From the NCBI RefSeq assembly GCF_003963535.1, contig NZ_CP034539.1, forward strand, positions 5,394,001 through 5,458,000: a stretch of 64,000 bases of DNA. The letters run 5' to 3'. The DNA comes from Streptomyces cyaneochromogenes (lineage in GTDB: Bacteria > Actinomycetota > Actinomycetes > Streptomycetales > Streptomycetaceae). Of this stretch, positions 17,621 through 26,452 are shown piece by piece. A model generated the notes under the pieces. The model did no database searches. It saw only the letters and a list, made by a program, of their open reading frames with translations, and was not told the DNA's origin. The position numbers and the translations under genes are program-made. How positions within the stretch are numbered: the first letter of the stretch is position 1; every line of letters starts with the position of its first letter.

Positions 17621-19253
17621 GGCCGGTGTCCTCCGATACCGGTGCCAGGGGCGTCACGTACGCGTCGTAGTACACCGGCGTGCCGAGGAACGACGAGGTG
17701 AACACCCCGCCCACCCGTGGGCCGCGCACCGCCAGGTAGACGTAGGCGAAGACCGGCACCAGGGGGACGTGACGCGTCGTCAGCGTCTCGTCCAGGGCCG
17801 CCCATTCGGTGGCGGCGCGGTCTGCGGGCAGCGCGGAGATCCGGGCGATCTCGGCGTTGACCTCCGGGTCGTCGAGGTAGGTGTAGTTCGCGTTCCCGGT
17901 GGGGCGCAGGGAGCGGCCGTCGAAGCCGGTGAGCAGGGTGGAGGCACCGGGCCAGTCGGCGGCCTGGCACATCAGGTAGAGGTCGTGGTCGTGGCCGCGG
18001 GTGAGGACCACCGTGTTGTGGCTGGGCCGCTCGATCTCCACCACCTCGACGGCGAAGCCCGCTGCCCGCAGGGAGCGGGCGACGTCGCGGGCCCCGGCCG
18101 TGAAGTACGCGCCGTCGCGGCTGAGCAGCCGCAGGGTACGGCCGTCCCAGTCGTCCGGCAGACCGCGCGGACCGCCCGCGTGCGGATCGGGGTAGGGGCG
18201 GTGGCCGATGGTGGCGGGGGAGAGGACGGTGTGGGTGATCTCGCCCTGGGTGGTGCCCGCCATCGCACCGAGGATCGCCTCCTTGTCGAGGGCGCGGGCG
18301 ATCTCCCGGCGCACCTCGACGTCCGTCACCCGGGCCGTGTTGATCGCCAGGTACCAGACGAGCGGGGTGCGGTCGCGGTGCAGCCGGGCGCCGAGCGCGG
18401 TGTCCGCCAGCAGCTGCTCGGCGACCTCCTCGGGCGCGTTGTTCTCGGCGACGGCGAAGGCGTCCGGACCCTCACCGGCGTGGGCGCGCCGGTTCTGGGC
18501 GGCCGCGTCGACGCCGAGTTCGATCTCGATCCGGTCCGGGTGGTCGTGCCGTACGGCGTCGGTGGCCGGGTCCCAGTGCGGGTTGCGTTCGAGGACCAGC
18601 CGCTCTCCGGGCACCCGCTCCGTGATGCGGTACGGCCCCGAGGCGAGCGGTGCCTTGCCGTACGTCTCGCCGGTGTCGGCGTCGCGCGGGACCGGCACGG
18701 TGGTCACCAGGGCGGCGGCGAACGGCAGGTCGGGGCGCGGCTCGGGGAAGCGGAACACCAGAGTGCGCGCGTCCCGCACCTCCAGGCCCGGCACCTCGTC
18801 GGTGCCGTCGGTGAAGGGGCCCGCGTAGGGGCCGTTCGCGCCCAGCCAGTCCTGGAGGTGGTGGGGGCCGCCGGCGAGGCTCTCCTCGAAGGAGCGGGCG
18901 ATGCCGTGGGCCACGTCGGCGGCGGTGATCTCCCGGCCGTCCTCGTAGGCCAGGCCCGCTTTCAGGGTGAACTCCCAGGTACGGCCGTCGCCGTCGACGT
19001 CCCTGCCGGGATGCTCGGCGAGGTCGCCGACCAGTCGCCAGCCGCCCTCCCCGTCCTCGGCGAACATCGTCAGGGTGCGGAAGAGGAGGTGGCCGAGCGC
19101 GGTGGCCTGGAGGGTCTGGATGCGCTGCGGGTCCAGGTGGTCGTGGTCGCCGTCGCGCAGGACGCGCAGGGTGCCGCCGCGAACGGCGCCCGGCACGGGG
19201 CGGGCGGGGCCCCGCGAGTCGCGCGGGTCCCAGGCGATGGATGCCTTGCTCAT
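17613..19253 (-). CDS. Solute-binding-protein-like (SBP_bac_5) protein without signal peptide, 546 aa
   Basis: The body matches the peptide/nickel family of ABC solute-binding proteins: RNPHWDPATD, YLAINTARVTDVEVRREIAR and ALDKEAIL are family phrases, and the length is normal. The N-terminus MSKASIAWDPRDSRGPARPV has no hydrophobic stretch and no lipobox Cys, so it should stay in the cytoplasm. There are no ABC permease or ATPase genes nearby. ATG 19253 overlaps the flavin reductase stop as ATGA, with GGAG 7 nt before the start. Position inside the operon suggests a role in synthesis, peptide binding or self-protection and not nutrient uptake; this is inference. Confidence 0.85.
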   Translation of the reverse strand: MSKASIAWDPRDSRGPARPVPGAVRGGTLRVLRDGDHDHLDPQRIQTLQATALGHLLFRTLTMFAEDGEGGWRLVGDLAEHPGRDVDGDGRTWEFTLKAGLAYEDGREITAADVAHGIARSFEESLAGGPHHLQDWLGANGPYAGPFTDGTDEVPGLEVRDARTLVFRFPEPRPDLPFAAALVTTVPVPRDADTGETYGKAPLASGPYRITERVPGERLVLERNPHWDPATDAVRHDHPDRIEIELGVDAAAQNRRAHAGEGPDAFAVAENNAPEEVAEQLLADTALGARLHRDRTPLVWYLAINTARVTDVEVRREIARALDKEAILGAMAGTTQGEITHTVLSPATIGHRPYPDPHAGGPRGLPDDWDGRTLRLLSRDGAYFTAGARDVARSLRAAGFAVEVVEIERPSHNTVVLTRGHDHDLYLMCQAADWPGASTLLTGFDGRSLRPTGNANYTYLDDPEVNAEIARISALPADRAATEWAALDETLTTRHVPLVPVFAYVYLAVRGPRVGGVFTSSFLGTPVYYDAYVTPLAPVSEDTGRG

Positions 19254-19804
19254 GTTCGTGCTCCGATTCGTGCCCCGGGGGGTCCGGAGGGGCTGAAGGA
19301 GGTGTCGGGGGCGGTGAAGGAGCCGTCGACGAAGACCAGGGGCCGCTCCCCGGTGAGCGGGCCGAAGTCCTCGACGCGGCCGATGACGAGGGTGTGGTCG
19401 CCGGCCGGGTGGGCGTCCCGTACCGAGCAGTCGAACCAGCCGACGCCGTCCGGCAGCACGGGGCAGCCGGTGGCCGGGCCCGCCGTCCAGTCGTCGGCGG
19501 CGAAGGCGGCGGCGCCCACGGGCCGAGCGGGGTCGGCGAACCGGCGGGCCGTACCGGTCTGTCGGTCACTGAGCACGGTCACCGCGAACCGGCCCGAGCG
19601 CAGCACGCGGTCGTGCCCCCGGGCGCCGAGCCCGATGCCGACGGCGACCAGCAGCGGATCGAGGGAGACCGTCATGAACGCGTTCGCCGTCATGCCGTAC
19701 GGCTCGCCGTCCGAGACCGTGGTCACCACGGTCACCCCGGTCGGGAACCGGCCCGCCGTGCGCCGGAACAGCGCGGTGCGGCCGTCGGCGGCGGATGCCG
19801 TCAC
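19250..19804 (-). CDS. Flavin reductase family protein, 184 aa
   Basis: GTG 19804 overlaps the LLM oxygenase stop (GTGA). The frame is open far upstream, but that part is only a shadow of the oxygenase gene. The sequence FPTGVTVVTTVSDGEPYGMT then ANAFMTVSLDPLL is the FMN-binding signature of the HpaC/ActVB-type NAD(P)H:flavin oxidoreductases. Family length is about 160-190 aa, so it is complete. It should supply reduced FMN to the adjacent luciferase-like monooxygenase, with which it is translationally coupled. Cytoplasmic. Confidence 0.88.
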   Translation of the reverse strand: MTASAADGRTALFRRTAGRFPTGVTVVTTVSDGEPYGMTANAFMTVSLDPLLVAVGIGLGARGHDRVLRSGRFAVTVLSDRQTGTARRFADPARPVGAAAFAADDWTAGPATGCPVLPDGVGWFDCSVRDAHPAGDHTLVIGRVEDFGPLTGERPLVFVDGSFTAPDTSFSPSGPPGARIGART

Positions 19805-20850
19805 GAAGACGCCTCGCGGAGGGCGTTGAGGTGCTCCAGGCCGGTGAGCACCGCGTCCTTGGCCACTCCGAAGTCGATCAGGCAGGCCAGTTCGTCGACT
19901 CCGGCGGCGCGTGCCCGCTCCACCACCGCCGACGCCTGCGCCACCGTGCCGAACAACCCGCTGGTGTTGTAGTAGGTGTCGAAGGAGCGCCGTACCAGGA
20001 AGTCGATGTCGGACTCGCGCAGCTTGTCGGGGTCGAAGCCGGAGAAGACGCTGCCGGCCGAGCGGGCGATGAGCCCGAAGGAGCTCTTCAAGTACCCGGT
20101 GAACGGCTCCCGGACCGTCTCCTTGACCTGTTCCGGGTCCTCGCCGACGTAGGTGTGCAGCATCAGCGCCACATGGCCGGGCCCGCCGTCGTGGCCGGGT
20201 CGTTCGGCGAGCGCCTTCCGGTACAGGGTGATCTTCTCGGCGAGCTGGTCGAAGTCCTGGCCCAGAAGGTGGGTGAGCACCCCGGCGCCCGCCGCGCCGG
20301 CCGCACGAAACGTCTCCGGGCCGCCCGCGCTGGTCACCCAGACCGGCAGTTCGGGCTGGACGGGCGGCGGGAAGACGCGCACCTCGGCCGGGTTGCCGGC
20401 GCCGTCGGTGACCGCGAGGGGCTCGCCTCGCCACAGGGCCCGCACCTGCTCCACGGCGTCGATGACGGCGGTCTTGCGGGCCGCGTAGCCCTCGGGGCGC
20501 AGCGCGAAGTCGACGGCGTTCCAGCCGGAGGCCAGCGACAGGCCGGCCCGGCCCCCGGACAGGTTGTCGACGACCGACCACTCCTCGGCGATGCGCAGCG
20601 GGTGGTGCAGCGGGGCGACCACGCTGCCCGCGCGGATCGCGACGCGCTCGGTGACGGTGGCGACGGCGGCGCCGGTCACCGACGGGTTCGGGTAGAGCCC
20701 GCCGAAGGGGTGGAAGTGGCGCTCGGGGGTCCACACGGCCGAAAAGCCGTGTGTGTCGGCGTACTTGGCGCCTTCGAGCAGCAGGTCGTAGCGGCCGCCG
20801 CCGCTCTCGCCGGTGCTGCCGTCGGCGAAGTAGAAGAGACTGAAGTCCAT
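19801..20850 (-). CDS. LLM-class flavin-dependent monooxygenase, MupA/Atu3640-type, 349 aa
   Basis: Luciferase-like TIM-barrel oxygenase. The N-terminal MDFSLFYFADGS, then GFSAVWTPERHFHPFGGLYP and LHHPLRIAEEWSVVDNLSGG are signatures of the natural-product subfamily found in NRPS/PKS clusters. There it oxidises carrier-bound or free intermediates with FMNH2 and O2. Length is normal and ATG 20850 is the only sensible start. The coupled flavin reductase downstream provides the cofactor. The substrate is unknown; a carrier-bound aminoacyl group is a reasonable guess given the free carrier and stand-alone A domain. Confidence 0.9.
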   Translation of the reverse strand: MDFSLFYFADGSTGESGGGRYDLLLEGAKYADTHGFSAVWTPERHFHPFGGLYPNPSVTGAAVATVTERVAIRAGSVVAPLHHPLRIAEEWSVVDNLSGGRAGLSLASGWNAVDFALRPEGYAARKTAVIDAVEQVRALWRGEPLAVTDGAGNPAEVRVFPPPVQPELPVWVTSAGGPETFRAAGAAGAGVLTHLLGQDFDQLAEKITLYRKALAERPGHDGGPGHVALMLHTYVGEDPEQVKETVREPFTGYLKSSFGLIARSAGSVFSGFDPDKLRESDIDFLVRRSFDTYYNTSGLFGTVAQASAVVERARAAGVDELACLIDFGVAKDAVLTGLEHLNALREASS

Positions 20851-20904
20851 CTCGTGGCCTCTCGGTACGGGTGGTCGGTGGCGGTCAGGTCACGTCCGGT
20901 CGGC

Positions 20905-21090
20905 TCAGCGCAGGCTGAGCGGGCGCAGGTCGGTCCAGACCGTGCCGATGTGCGCGAGAGCCTCCTCGCGGCTGCCCTCGAACCCGGTGGCGCGCCAGCC
21001 GGCGGGCAGGGGCAGCGTGGCGGGCCACACCGAGTACTGCTCCTCGTGGTTGACGACCACGAGGTGACGGAGGGTGTTCTGCTCAGGCAT
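20905..21090 (-). CDS. MbtH-like protein, 61 aa
   Basis: Small chaperone that binds NRPS adenylation domains and is often needed for their solubility or activity. It shows the family pattern: NHEEQYSVWP, PLPAGWRATGFEGSREEAL and WTDLRPLSLR, with the conserved Trp residues. It is complete at 61 residues. ATG 21090 overlaps the MFS stop by 8 nt (ATGCCTGA). It probably serves several of the five adenylation domains of the cluster. Confidence 0.93.
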   Translation of the reverse strand: MPEQNTLRHLVVVNHEEQYSVWPATLPLPAGWRATGFEGSREEALAHIGTVWTDLRPLSLR

Positions 21091-22420
21091 GAGGTGCTTC
21101 CTTGGTGTCGGGCGTGAGTGGGGCGGGGTCGGCAGTGAGCGGGGCCGGCAGGTCGTACCTGATCCGGGCCAGCGAGGAGAGGGCCAGCGGGAGCAGGGCG
21201 GAGGACAGGCCGATCGCGGTGATCAGGACCGTGCCGCGCAGGCCGACGGTGCCGCCGAGGAAACCGCCGAGGAGTGCTCCGACCGGGGCGATGCCCATGG
21301 CGACGAAGCGGTTGGTGGCGGCCACCCGGCCCTGGAGGGAGTCGGGGGTGAGGGTCTGCCGGATGCTGAGCACGGTGACGTTGTTGGCGACGCCGAACGA
21401 CGCGAACAGGAAGTTGATCAGCATCAGGGTGCCGACGGCCAGGAACCCGGAGCCGTGCACGGCGGAGATGCCGAGCATGACGAGGTTGGCGATCGAGGCA
21501 GTGGTCAGCATGGTGCGGCCGTAGCCGAAGCGCTGCGGCAGTCGGCCCGCGAAGGCCGCGCCGACCAGGAAGCCGGGCCCCAGCGCGGCCATGACCAGGC
21601 CGATCTCGCCGGCCGACAGGCCGAGCGTGCGGGGCATGAACTGGACGAAGGCGACCTCCAGCGCGGTGAAGGACAGGTTGAAGATCGACGCCATGATCGT
21701 CATGGCGCGCAAGGGCTCGTTGCCGAAGACGAACCTCAGGCCCGACCACACCTCGCGCAGCGTCCCCGCCGGGGAGGCGCCCTCGGTGTGCTCCTCCCGC
21801 TTCTCCTTGTGCCGGATGGCGAGGATGGTCAGCGCGGACGCCAGGTAGGACACGGCTCCGGCCAGCACCGCGACGGGCGCGGTCAGCCACTGCACCAGCA
21901 CACCGCCGAGCGCGGGTCCGCCGATGGTGGCGGCGGACTGGCTGGTGCCGAGCGCCGAGTTGCCGGCGGTGAGCTGCTCGCGCTCCACCAGCCGGGGCAG
22001 ATAGGCCTGCCCGGCCACGTCGAACAGCACGCTGCCGCAGCCGGCGAAGAAGCCGAGCACGTACAGCCAGCTGATGCCGAGCTGGTCGGTCCAGTACAGG
22101 ACGGGCACGACGGACAGCACGAGGGCGCGGGCGAGGTCGGTGGCGACGAGGATGTTCTTGCGCCGGACGCGGTCCACGAGCACGCCGGCGAACAACGAGA
22201 CCAGCAGGTACGGCAGTTTGACCACCGAGGTGAGCAGGCCGACCTGCGCCGAACTGGCGGCCAGGGCCAGCACCGCGACCAGGGGCAGCGCGAACTCGGT
22301 GATCTGGGCGGCGAACAGGGAGGCGGTCTGCCCGGTCCACAGCCGGGTGAAGTCGGCGTTGCGCCAGACGCTGGGGGTGGGCGGCGAGGTGGCTTCCCCG
22401 ACGGTCGCGGCGTCGCTCAT
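21083..22420 (-). CDS. MFS exporter (EntS-like), 445 aa
   Basis: Twelve hydrophobic segments are visible. The N-terminal WRNADFTRLWTGQTASLFA and the loop GVLVDRVRRKNILVATDLAR are typical of the MFS_3/EntS group that exports siderophores and macrolides by proton antiport. Both termini are cytoplasmic. It lies 34 bp after the thioesterase-bearing NRPS gene and overlaps mbtH. It is the only transporter in the cluster, so it is the likely exporter of the product and a source of self-resistance. Confidence 0.9.
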   Translation of the reverse strand: MSDAATVGEATSPPTPSVWRNADFTRLWTGQTASLFAAQITEFALPLVAVLALAASSAQVGLLTSVVKLPYLLVSLFAGVLVDRVRRKNILVATDLARALVLSVVPVLYWTDQLGISWLYVLGFFAGCGSVLFDVAGQAYLPRLVEREQLTAGNSALGTSQSAATIGGPALGGVLVQWLTAPVAVLAGAVSYLASALTILAIRHKEKREEHTEGASPAGTLREVWSGLRFVFGNEPLRAMTIMASIFNLSFTALEVAFVQFMPRTLGLSAGEIGLVMAALGPGFLVGAAFAGRLPQRFGYGRTMLTTASIANLVMLGISAVHGSGFLAVGTLMLINFLFASFGVANNVTVLSIRQTLTPDSLQGRVAATNRFVAMGIAPVGALLGGFLGGTVGLRGTVLITAIGLSSALLPLALSSLARIRYDLPAPLTADPAPLTPDTKEAPHA

Positions 22421-22454
22421 GAGGTGCTCCTGTAAGAGGGGTTGGGGGATCGGG

Positions 22455-25400
22455 TCACTCAGCGACGACGCCGTGCGGGCGGCCGGCGGCCGCGTCCTCC
22501 AGGCGGCGCGCGACCTCGGGGACGTTGGGCTGTTCGAGCATGCTGAAGTGGTTGCCGGGCGATTCGTCGACCAGGAGGGTGCCGCCGACGCGCGGCTGCC
22601 AGCCCATGTGCCAGCCCTCGAAGAGCTCGGTCTCGGCGCGGATCAGCACCGCGTCGCCGCGCAGCGGCTCGCGCGGGGTGTCGCGGTAGGTGAGCAGGGC
22701 GCGGGCGTGCCGGGTGTAGAGCTGGACCAGTCGGCGCAGGTCCTCGACCGAGCGGGCGTCGGCCCGTTCGTCGCTGGTGCCCTGGGTGAGCCGTACGACG
22801 TGTTCGAGGCGGGCCTCGGGGTCGAGGGCCTCCAGTTCGGCCTCGGTGACGTCGAGCCTGCCGGCGAAGGCGCCGAGGATGGCGGCGGACTCGCTGGTGG
22901 CATAACGCGGCGGGACCGGGTCGTCGATGCTGGCGCTGATGATCGTCAGCATGCCGACCTCCTCGCCGGCGGCCTCCAGCTGTCGGGCCATCTCGTAGGA
23001 GACCATGCCGCCCATGCACCAGCCGCCCAGGAAGTACGGGCCCTCGGGCTGGCGGGCGCGGACCTCGGAGAGGTACAGCGCGGCGATGTCCTCGATGCTG
23101 TCCGGGCGGGGCACGTCGGGGCCCGCGTACTCCGGCGCCTGGAACGCGTACAGCGGGCGGTCGGGGTCGAGGGCGTCGACGAGTTCGGAGTAGCAGAAGA
23201 CGCTGCCGCCCAGCGGGTGCACCAGGAAGAACGGGGAGCGGGTGCCGCTGGAGCGCAGCGGTACCAGGGTGGACGCGGCCTGCTGCCGCTCGCCGCTGAC
23301 GATCTCGGCGAGCCGTTCGATGGTGCCGCCCTCGAACAGCGCGGCGACCGGCACCTCGGCGTCGGTGATCTCGGGCAGCCGCATGATCACGCGCAGCGCG
23401 GAGAAGGAGTTGCCGCCAAGGTCGAGGAAGGCGTCGGTGACCCCGACCTCCGGGACTCCGAGGACGTCCCGCCAGATCGCGGCGATGGCCTCCTCCGTGG
23501 GAGTGCGCGGCGCGACGAAGGCACCGGCGGCGGTCTCCTCACGGCCGGGGGCGGGCAGGGCGAGGCGGTCCACCTTTCCGTTGGGGGTGAGCGGAAAGGC
23601 GTCCAGCACGACGAAGGCACCGGGCACCATGTACTCGGGCAGCGAGCCGGCTGCCAGCTCGCGCAGCTCGCCCACGCTCGGCGCCGCGTCGCCCTCGGGG
23701 GTGAGGTAGGCGGCGAGGCGGACGTCGCCGGGCTGGTCACGACGTGCCATGACGACAACCCGGCCGACACCCGGATGCCGGGACAGCACGGTCTCGATCT
23801 CACCGAGTTCGATGCGAAAGCCGCGCACCTTCACCTGGTGGTCGGATCGGCCCAGGAACTCCAGCCGCCCGTCGGGCAGCCACCGGGCCACGTCACCCGT
23901 GCGGTACATACGGGCGCCCGCCGCGTCGGCGTACGGGTCGGGCACGAAGCGGTCGGCGGTCAGGTCGCCGCGCCGGGAGTAGCCGCGGGCCAGCCCGTCA
24001 CCGGCGATGTAGAGGTCACCGGGGACGCCCACGGGGACCGGGGCGAAGGACGCGTCGAGGACGTGGACGCGGGTGTTCGCGATCGGGCGGCCCAGGGTGA
24101 CCGGCTCGCCGGGGCGTACCCGGTCCAGGGCGGACCAGATGGTCGTCTCGGTGGGCCCGTACGCGTTCCACACCACCGGGAAACGGGCGGTCAGCTCCTG
24201 TGCCAGGTCCTCGGGCAGCGCCTCGCCGCCGGAGACCACCCGCAGCCGCTCGTCCTCGCCGAGTCCGGCCTCGACCAGCAGCCGCCAGCTGGACGGGGTG
24301 GCCTGCACGACGGTCGCGCCGGAGCGCTCCACGGCCTCGCGCAGCCGGGGCCCGTCCACCGCGATGTCGGCGGCGACGACCAGCTCGGCACCGGCGAGCA
24401 GCGGCAGATAGACCTCCAGGGCGGCGATGTCGAACGACAGCGAGGTGACCGCCAGCAGCCGGTCCTCCTCGGTCAGTCGGAGGTCACGGCCGAAGGAGAA
24501 CAGCAGGTTGAGCAGCGCCCGGTGCGGGATCTGCACACCCTTGGGACGGCCGGTGGAGCCCGAGGTGTAGATCGTGTACGCGAGGTGTTCGGGGCCCGCG
24601 TACGGCAGCGGATCGGTCTCCGGCCGGTCCCCCGCGACCGTACGGTCCACCTCGACGACGGCGGTCCCGTCGGGCACCGCGGGCGGGGCGAGCCCGACGC
24701 CCGTCAGCAGCACCGGCACCCGGGCGTCGTCGAGCATGTACTCGAGTCGCTCGCGCGGATACCCGGGATCCAGCGGGACGTACGCGCCGCCCGCCTTCAG
24801 CACCGCGACCAGGGCCACGATCAGTTCCGCCGAGCGCTCCAGGTGGACGCCGACCAACGTGTCCGGGCCCACCCCGAGAGCGCGCAGTTCATGGGCCAGC
24901 CGGTTGGCCCAGGTGTTGAACTCGCCGTAGGTCAGGACGGTGTCGCCGAAGCGCAGGGCGGTGCGGTCGGGGTGCTTGGCGGCGCGCTCGGCGAGCAGCT
25001 CGGGCAGGGTGCGGTCGAGGTCCCAGCCGGCCTCGGTGTCGTTCCACTCGGTGAACAGCCGGTCCAGGTCGGCGGCGCCCAGCAGCGGGGTGGCGTGCAC
25101 GGCCGCGTGCGGGTCGGCGACGAGCGCGGCGAGGGCGCCGGCGTAGTAGCCGCCGACGGTGTCGATCCAGGCGGCGGTGAACTCGGCGGCGTCGTAGTTG
25201 ATCCGCAGCCGGACCTCGCCGGTGACCGGGTCGGTGCCGAAGTTGGCGGTGAAGGGGAAGTTGGTCTGCTCGAAGAACTCGCCGCCTGTGACGGCGAGTT
25301 GGTCGAGTTCCATGTCGTAGCTGCGGAAGCTGCGGTGGTCGACGACCGTCTCGAAGAAGTGCGACCGGCGCTGGTCCTGAAGCATCTGGGCCATCGGGTA

Positions 25401-26411
25401 GCGGCGGTGCGGCAGCGCGCCGCTCTCGGCGCCGTGGACACGCCGGGCCAGCTCGGTCCAGGTGGTGGCGGTGACGTCGACGACGAGCGGGAGGGTGTTG
25501 AGGAACAGGCCGACGACCTGGTCGCCGTCGGCGGTCTCCGGGCGGCCGTTGCCGACCAGGCCGGTGACGACCCGGCTCTGCCCGGACAGCAGCGACAGCA
25601 CCCGCGCGTGGGCGGCGAACATCACCGACTTCACGGGCACCCGGGCCTCGGCGGCCACCGCGCGCAGCCGCTCCCCCAGCCCTTCGGGCAGCGGCACCTC
25701 GTGCACGCGGGCCTCGCGTACGGCGGCGAGTTCCGGGTCCGCCTGCCGGGGCAGCGCGGTGAAGTCGGTGTCCTCCAGCACGTCCGCCCAGTACGCGCGG
25801 GACTCCTCGCTCGCCAGGGCCTCCTGTTCCAGGGCCAGGAAGTCCCGGAACCGGGTCGCCGGGGCGGTCGCCGGGTCGGGCCGGTCGGCCAGCCGGGCGT
25901 CGTAGCCGGTGATCAGCTGGGAGGTGACCAGGGACAGGCTCCAGCCGTCCAGGATCGCGTGGTGGAAGCTCAGGTTGAGCCGGAAGTCGTCGTCGGCGAA
26001 GACGTGCACGTGCAGGGTGAGCAGCGGGGCGCTGGTCAGCGTGAACGGCGTCGCCTTCTCCCGTTCGGTCCAGGCGGCCACCCGCCGCTCCTGCTCGGCC
26101 GGTTCCAGGCCGCGCAGGTCCTCCACGGTCAGCGGTGGCTCGACGGACGCGTGCACCAGTTGCATCGGTCTGCTGAACCGGGTCAGGTCGAAGGAGCTGC
26201 GCAGGATGTCGGAGCGCTCGATCACCCCGGCCAGGGAGGCGCGCAGGACGGCCTCGTCGAACGGGCCGGACAGCCGGACGGCGGAGATGTCGTGGTAGGT
26301 GGGGGTGTTGCCGTCGGCATGGCTGTGGAACAGCATGCCGGCCTGGAGCAGGGTCAGCGGATAGGCGTCGATGATGGCGGCGGTGTCGGCGCTGTCGTCG
26401 TGGGACGGCAC
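22455..26411 (-). CDS. NRPS, C-A-T-TE termination module, 1318 aa
   Basis: GTG 26411 (AAGGAA 5 nt upstream) is chosen; the longer frame runs over the preceding gene's end. Residues about 10-440 are a condensation domain with HHAILDG. Residues about 460-960 are an adenylation domain with YTSGSTGRPKG, NAYGPTE, YRTGD, KVRGFRIELGEIE and NGKVDR. Its specificity positions read D-I-L-Q-V-G-A-I-W-K, closest to glycine-type codes (weak). The carrier site is LGGNSFSAL. Residues about 1070-1310 are a type I thioesterase whose nucleophile motif is GWCMGG, with Cys1132 in place of Ser; the His motif GNHFSML is present. It releases the finished peptide by hydrolysis, cyclisation or lactone formation. There is no epimerase domain. 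Confidence 0.93.
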   Translation of the reverse strand: MPSHDDSADTAAIIDAYPLTLLQAGMLFHSHADGNTPTYHDISAVRLSGPFDEAVLRASLAGVIERSDILRSSFDLTRFSRPMQLVHASVEPPLTVEDLRGLEPAEQERRVAAWTEREKATPFTLTSAPLLTLHVHVFADDDFRLNLSFHHAILDGWSLSLVTSQLITGYDARLADRPDPATAPATRFRDFLALEQEALASEESRAYWADVLEDTDFTALPRQADPELAAVREARVHEVPLPEGLGERLRAVAAEARVPVKSVMFAAHARVLSLLSGQSRVVTGLVGNGRPETADGDQVVGLFLNTLPLVVDVTATTWTELARRVHGAESGALPHRRYPMAQMLQDQRRSHFFETVVDHRSFRSYDMELDQLAVTGGEFFEQTNFPFTANFGTDPVTGEVRLRINYDAAEFTAAWIDTVGGYYAGALAALVADPHAAVHATPLLGAADLDRLFTEWNDTEAGWDLDRTLPELLAERAAKHPDRTALRFGDTVLTYGEFNTWANRLAHELRALGVGPDTLVGVHLERSAELIVALVAVLKAGGAYVPLDPGYPRERLEYMLDDARVPVLLTGVGLAPPAVPDGTAVVEVDRTVAGDRPETDPLPYAGPEHLAYTIYTSGSTGRPKGVQIPHRALLNLLFSFGRDLRLTEEDRLLAVTSLSFDIAALEVYLPLLAGAELVVAADIAVDGPRLREAVERSGATVVQATPSSWRLLVEAGLGEDERLRVVSGGEALPEDLAQELTARFPVVWNAYGPTETTIWSALDRVRPGEPVTLGRPIANTRVHVLDASFAPVPVGVPGDLYIAGDGLARGYSRRGDLTADRFVPDPYADAAGARMYRTGDVARWLPDGRLEFLGRSDHQVKVRGFRIELGEIETVLSRHPGVGRVVVMARRDQPGDVRLAAYLTPEGDAAPSVGELRELAAGSLPEYMVPGAFVVLDAFPLTPNGKVDRLALPAPGREETAAGAFVAPRTPTEEAIAAIWRDVLGVPEVGVTDAFLDLGGNSFSALRVIMRLPEITDAEVPVAALFEGGTIERLAEIVSGERQQAASTLVPLRSSGTRSPFFLVHPLGGSVFCYSELVDALDPDRPLYAFQAPEYAGPDVPRPDSIEDIAALYLSEVRARQPEGPYFLGGWCMGGMVSYEMARQLEAAGEEVGMLTIISASIDDPVPPRYATSESAAILGAFAGRLDVTEAELEALDPEARLEHVVRLTQGTSDERADARSVEDLRRLVQLYTRHARALLTYRDTPREPLRGDAVLIRAETELFEGWHMGWQPRVGGTLLVDESPGNHFSMLEQPNVPEVARRLEDAAAGRPHGVVAE

Positions 26412-26452
26412 GGGGTTCCTTCCGGAGTGGGGCGCGGGGAGCCGGGGCGGGG

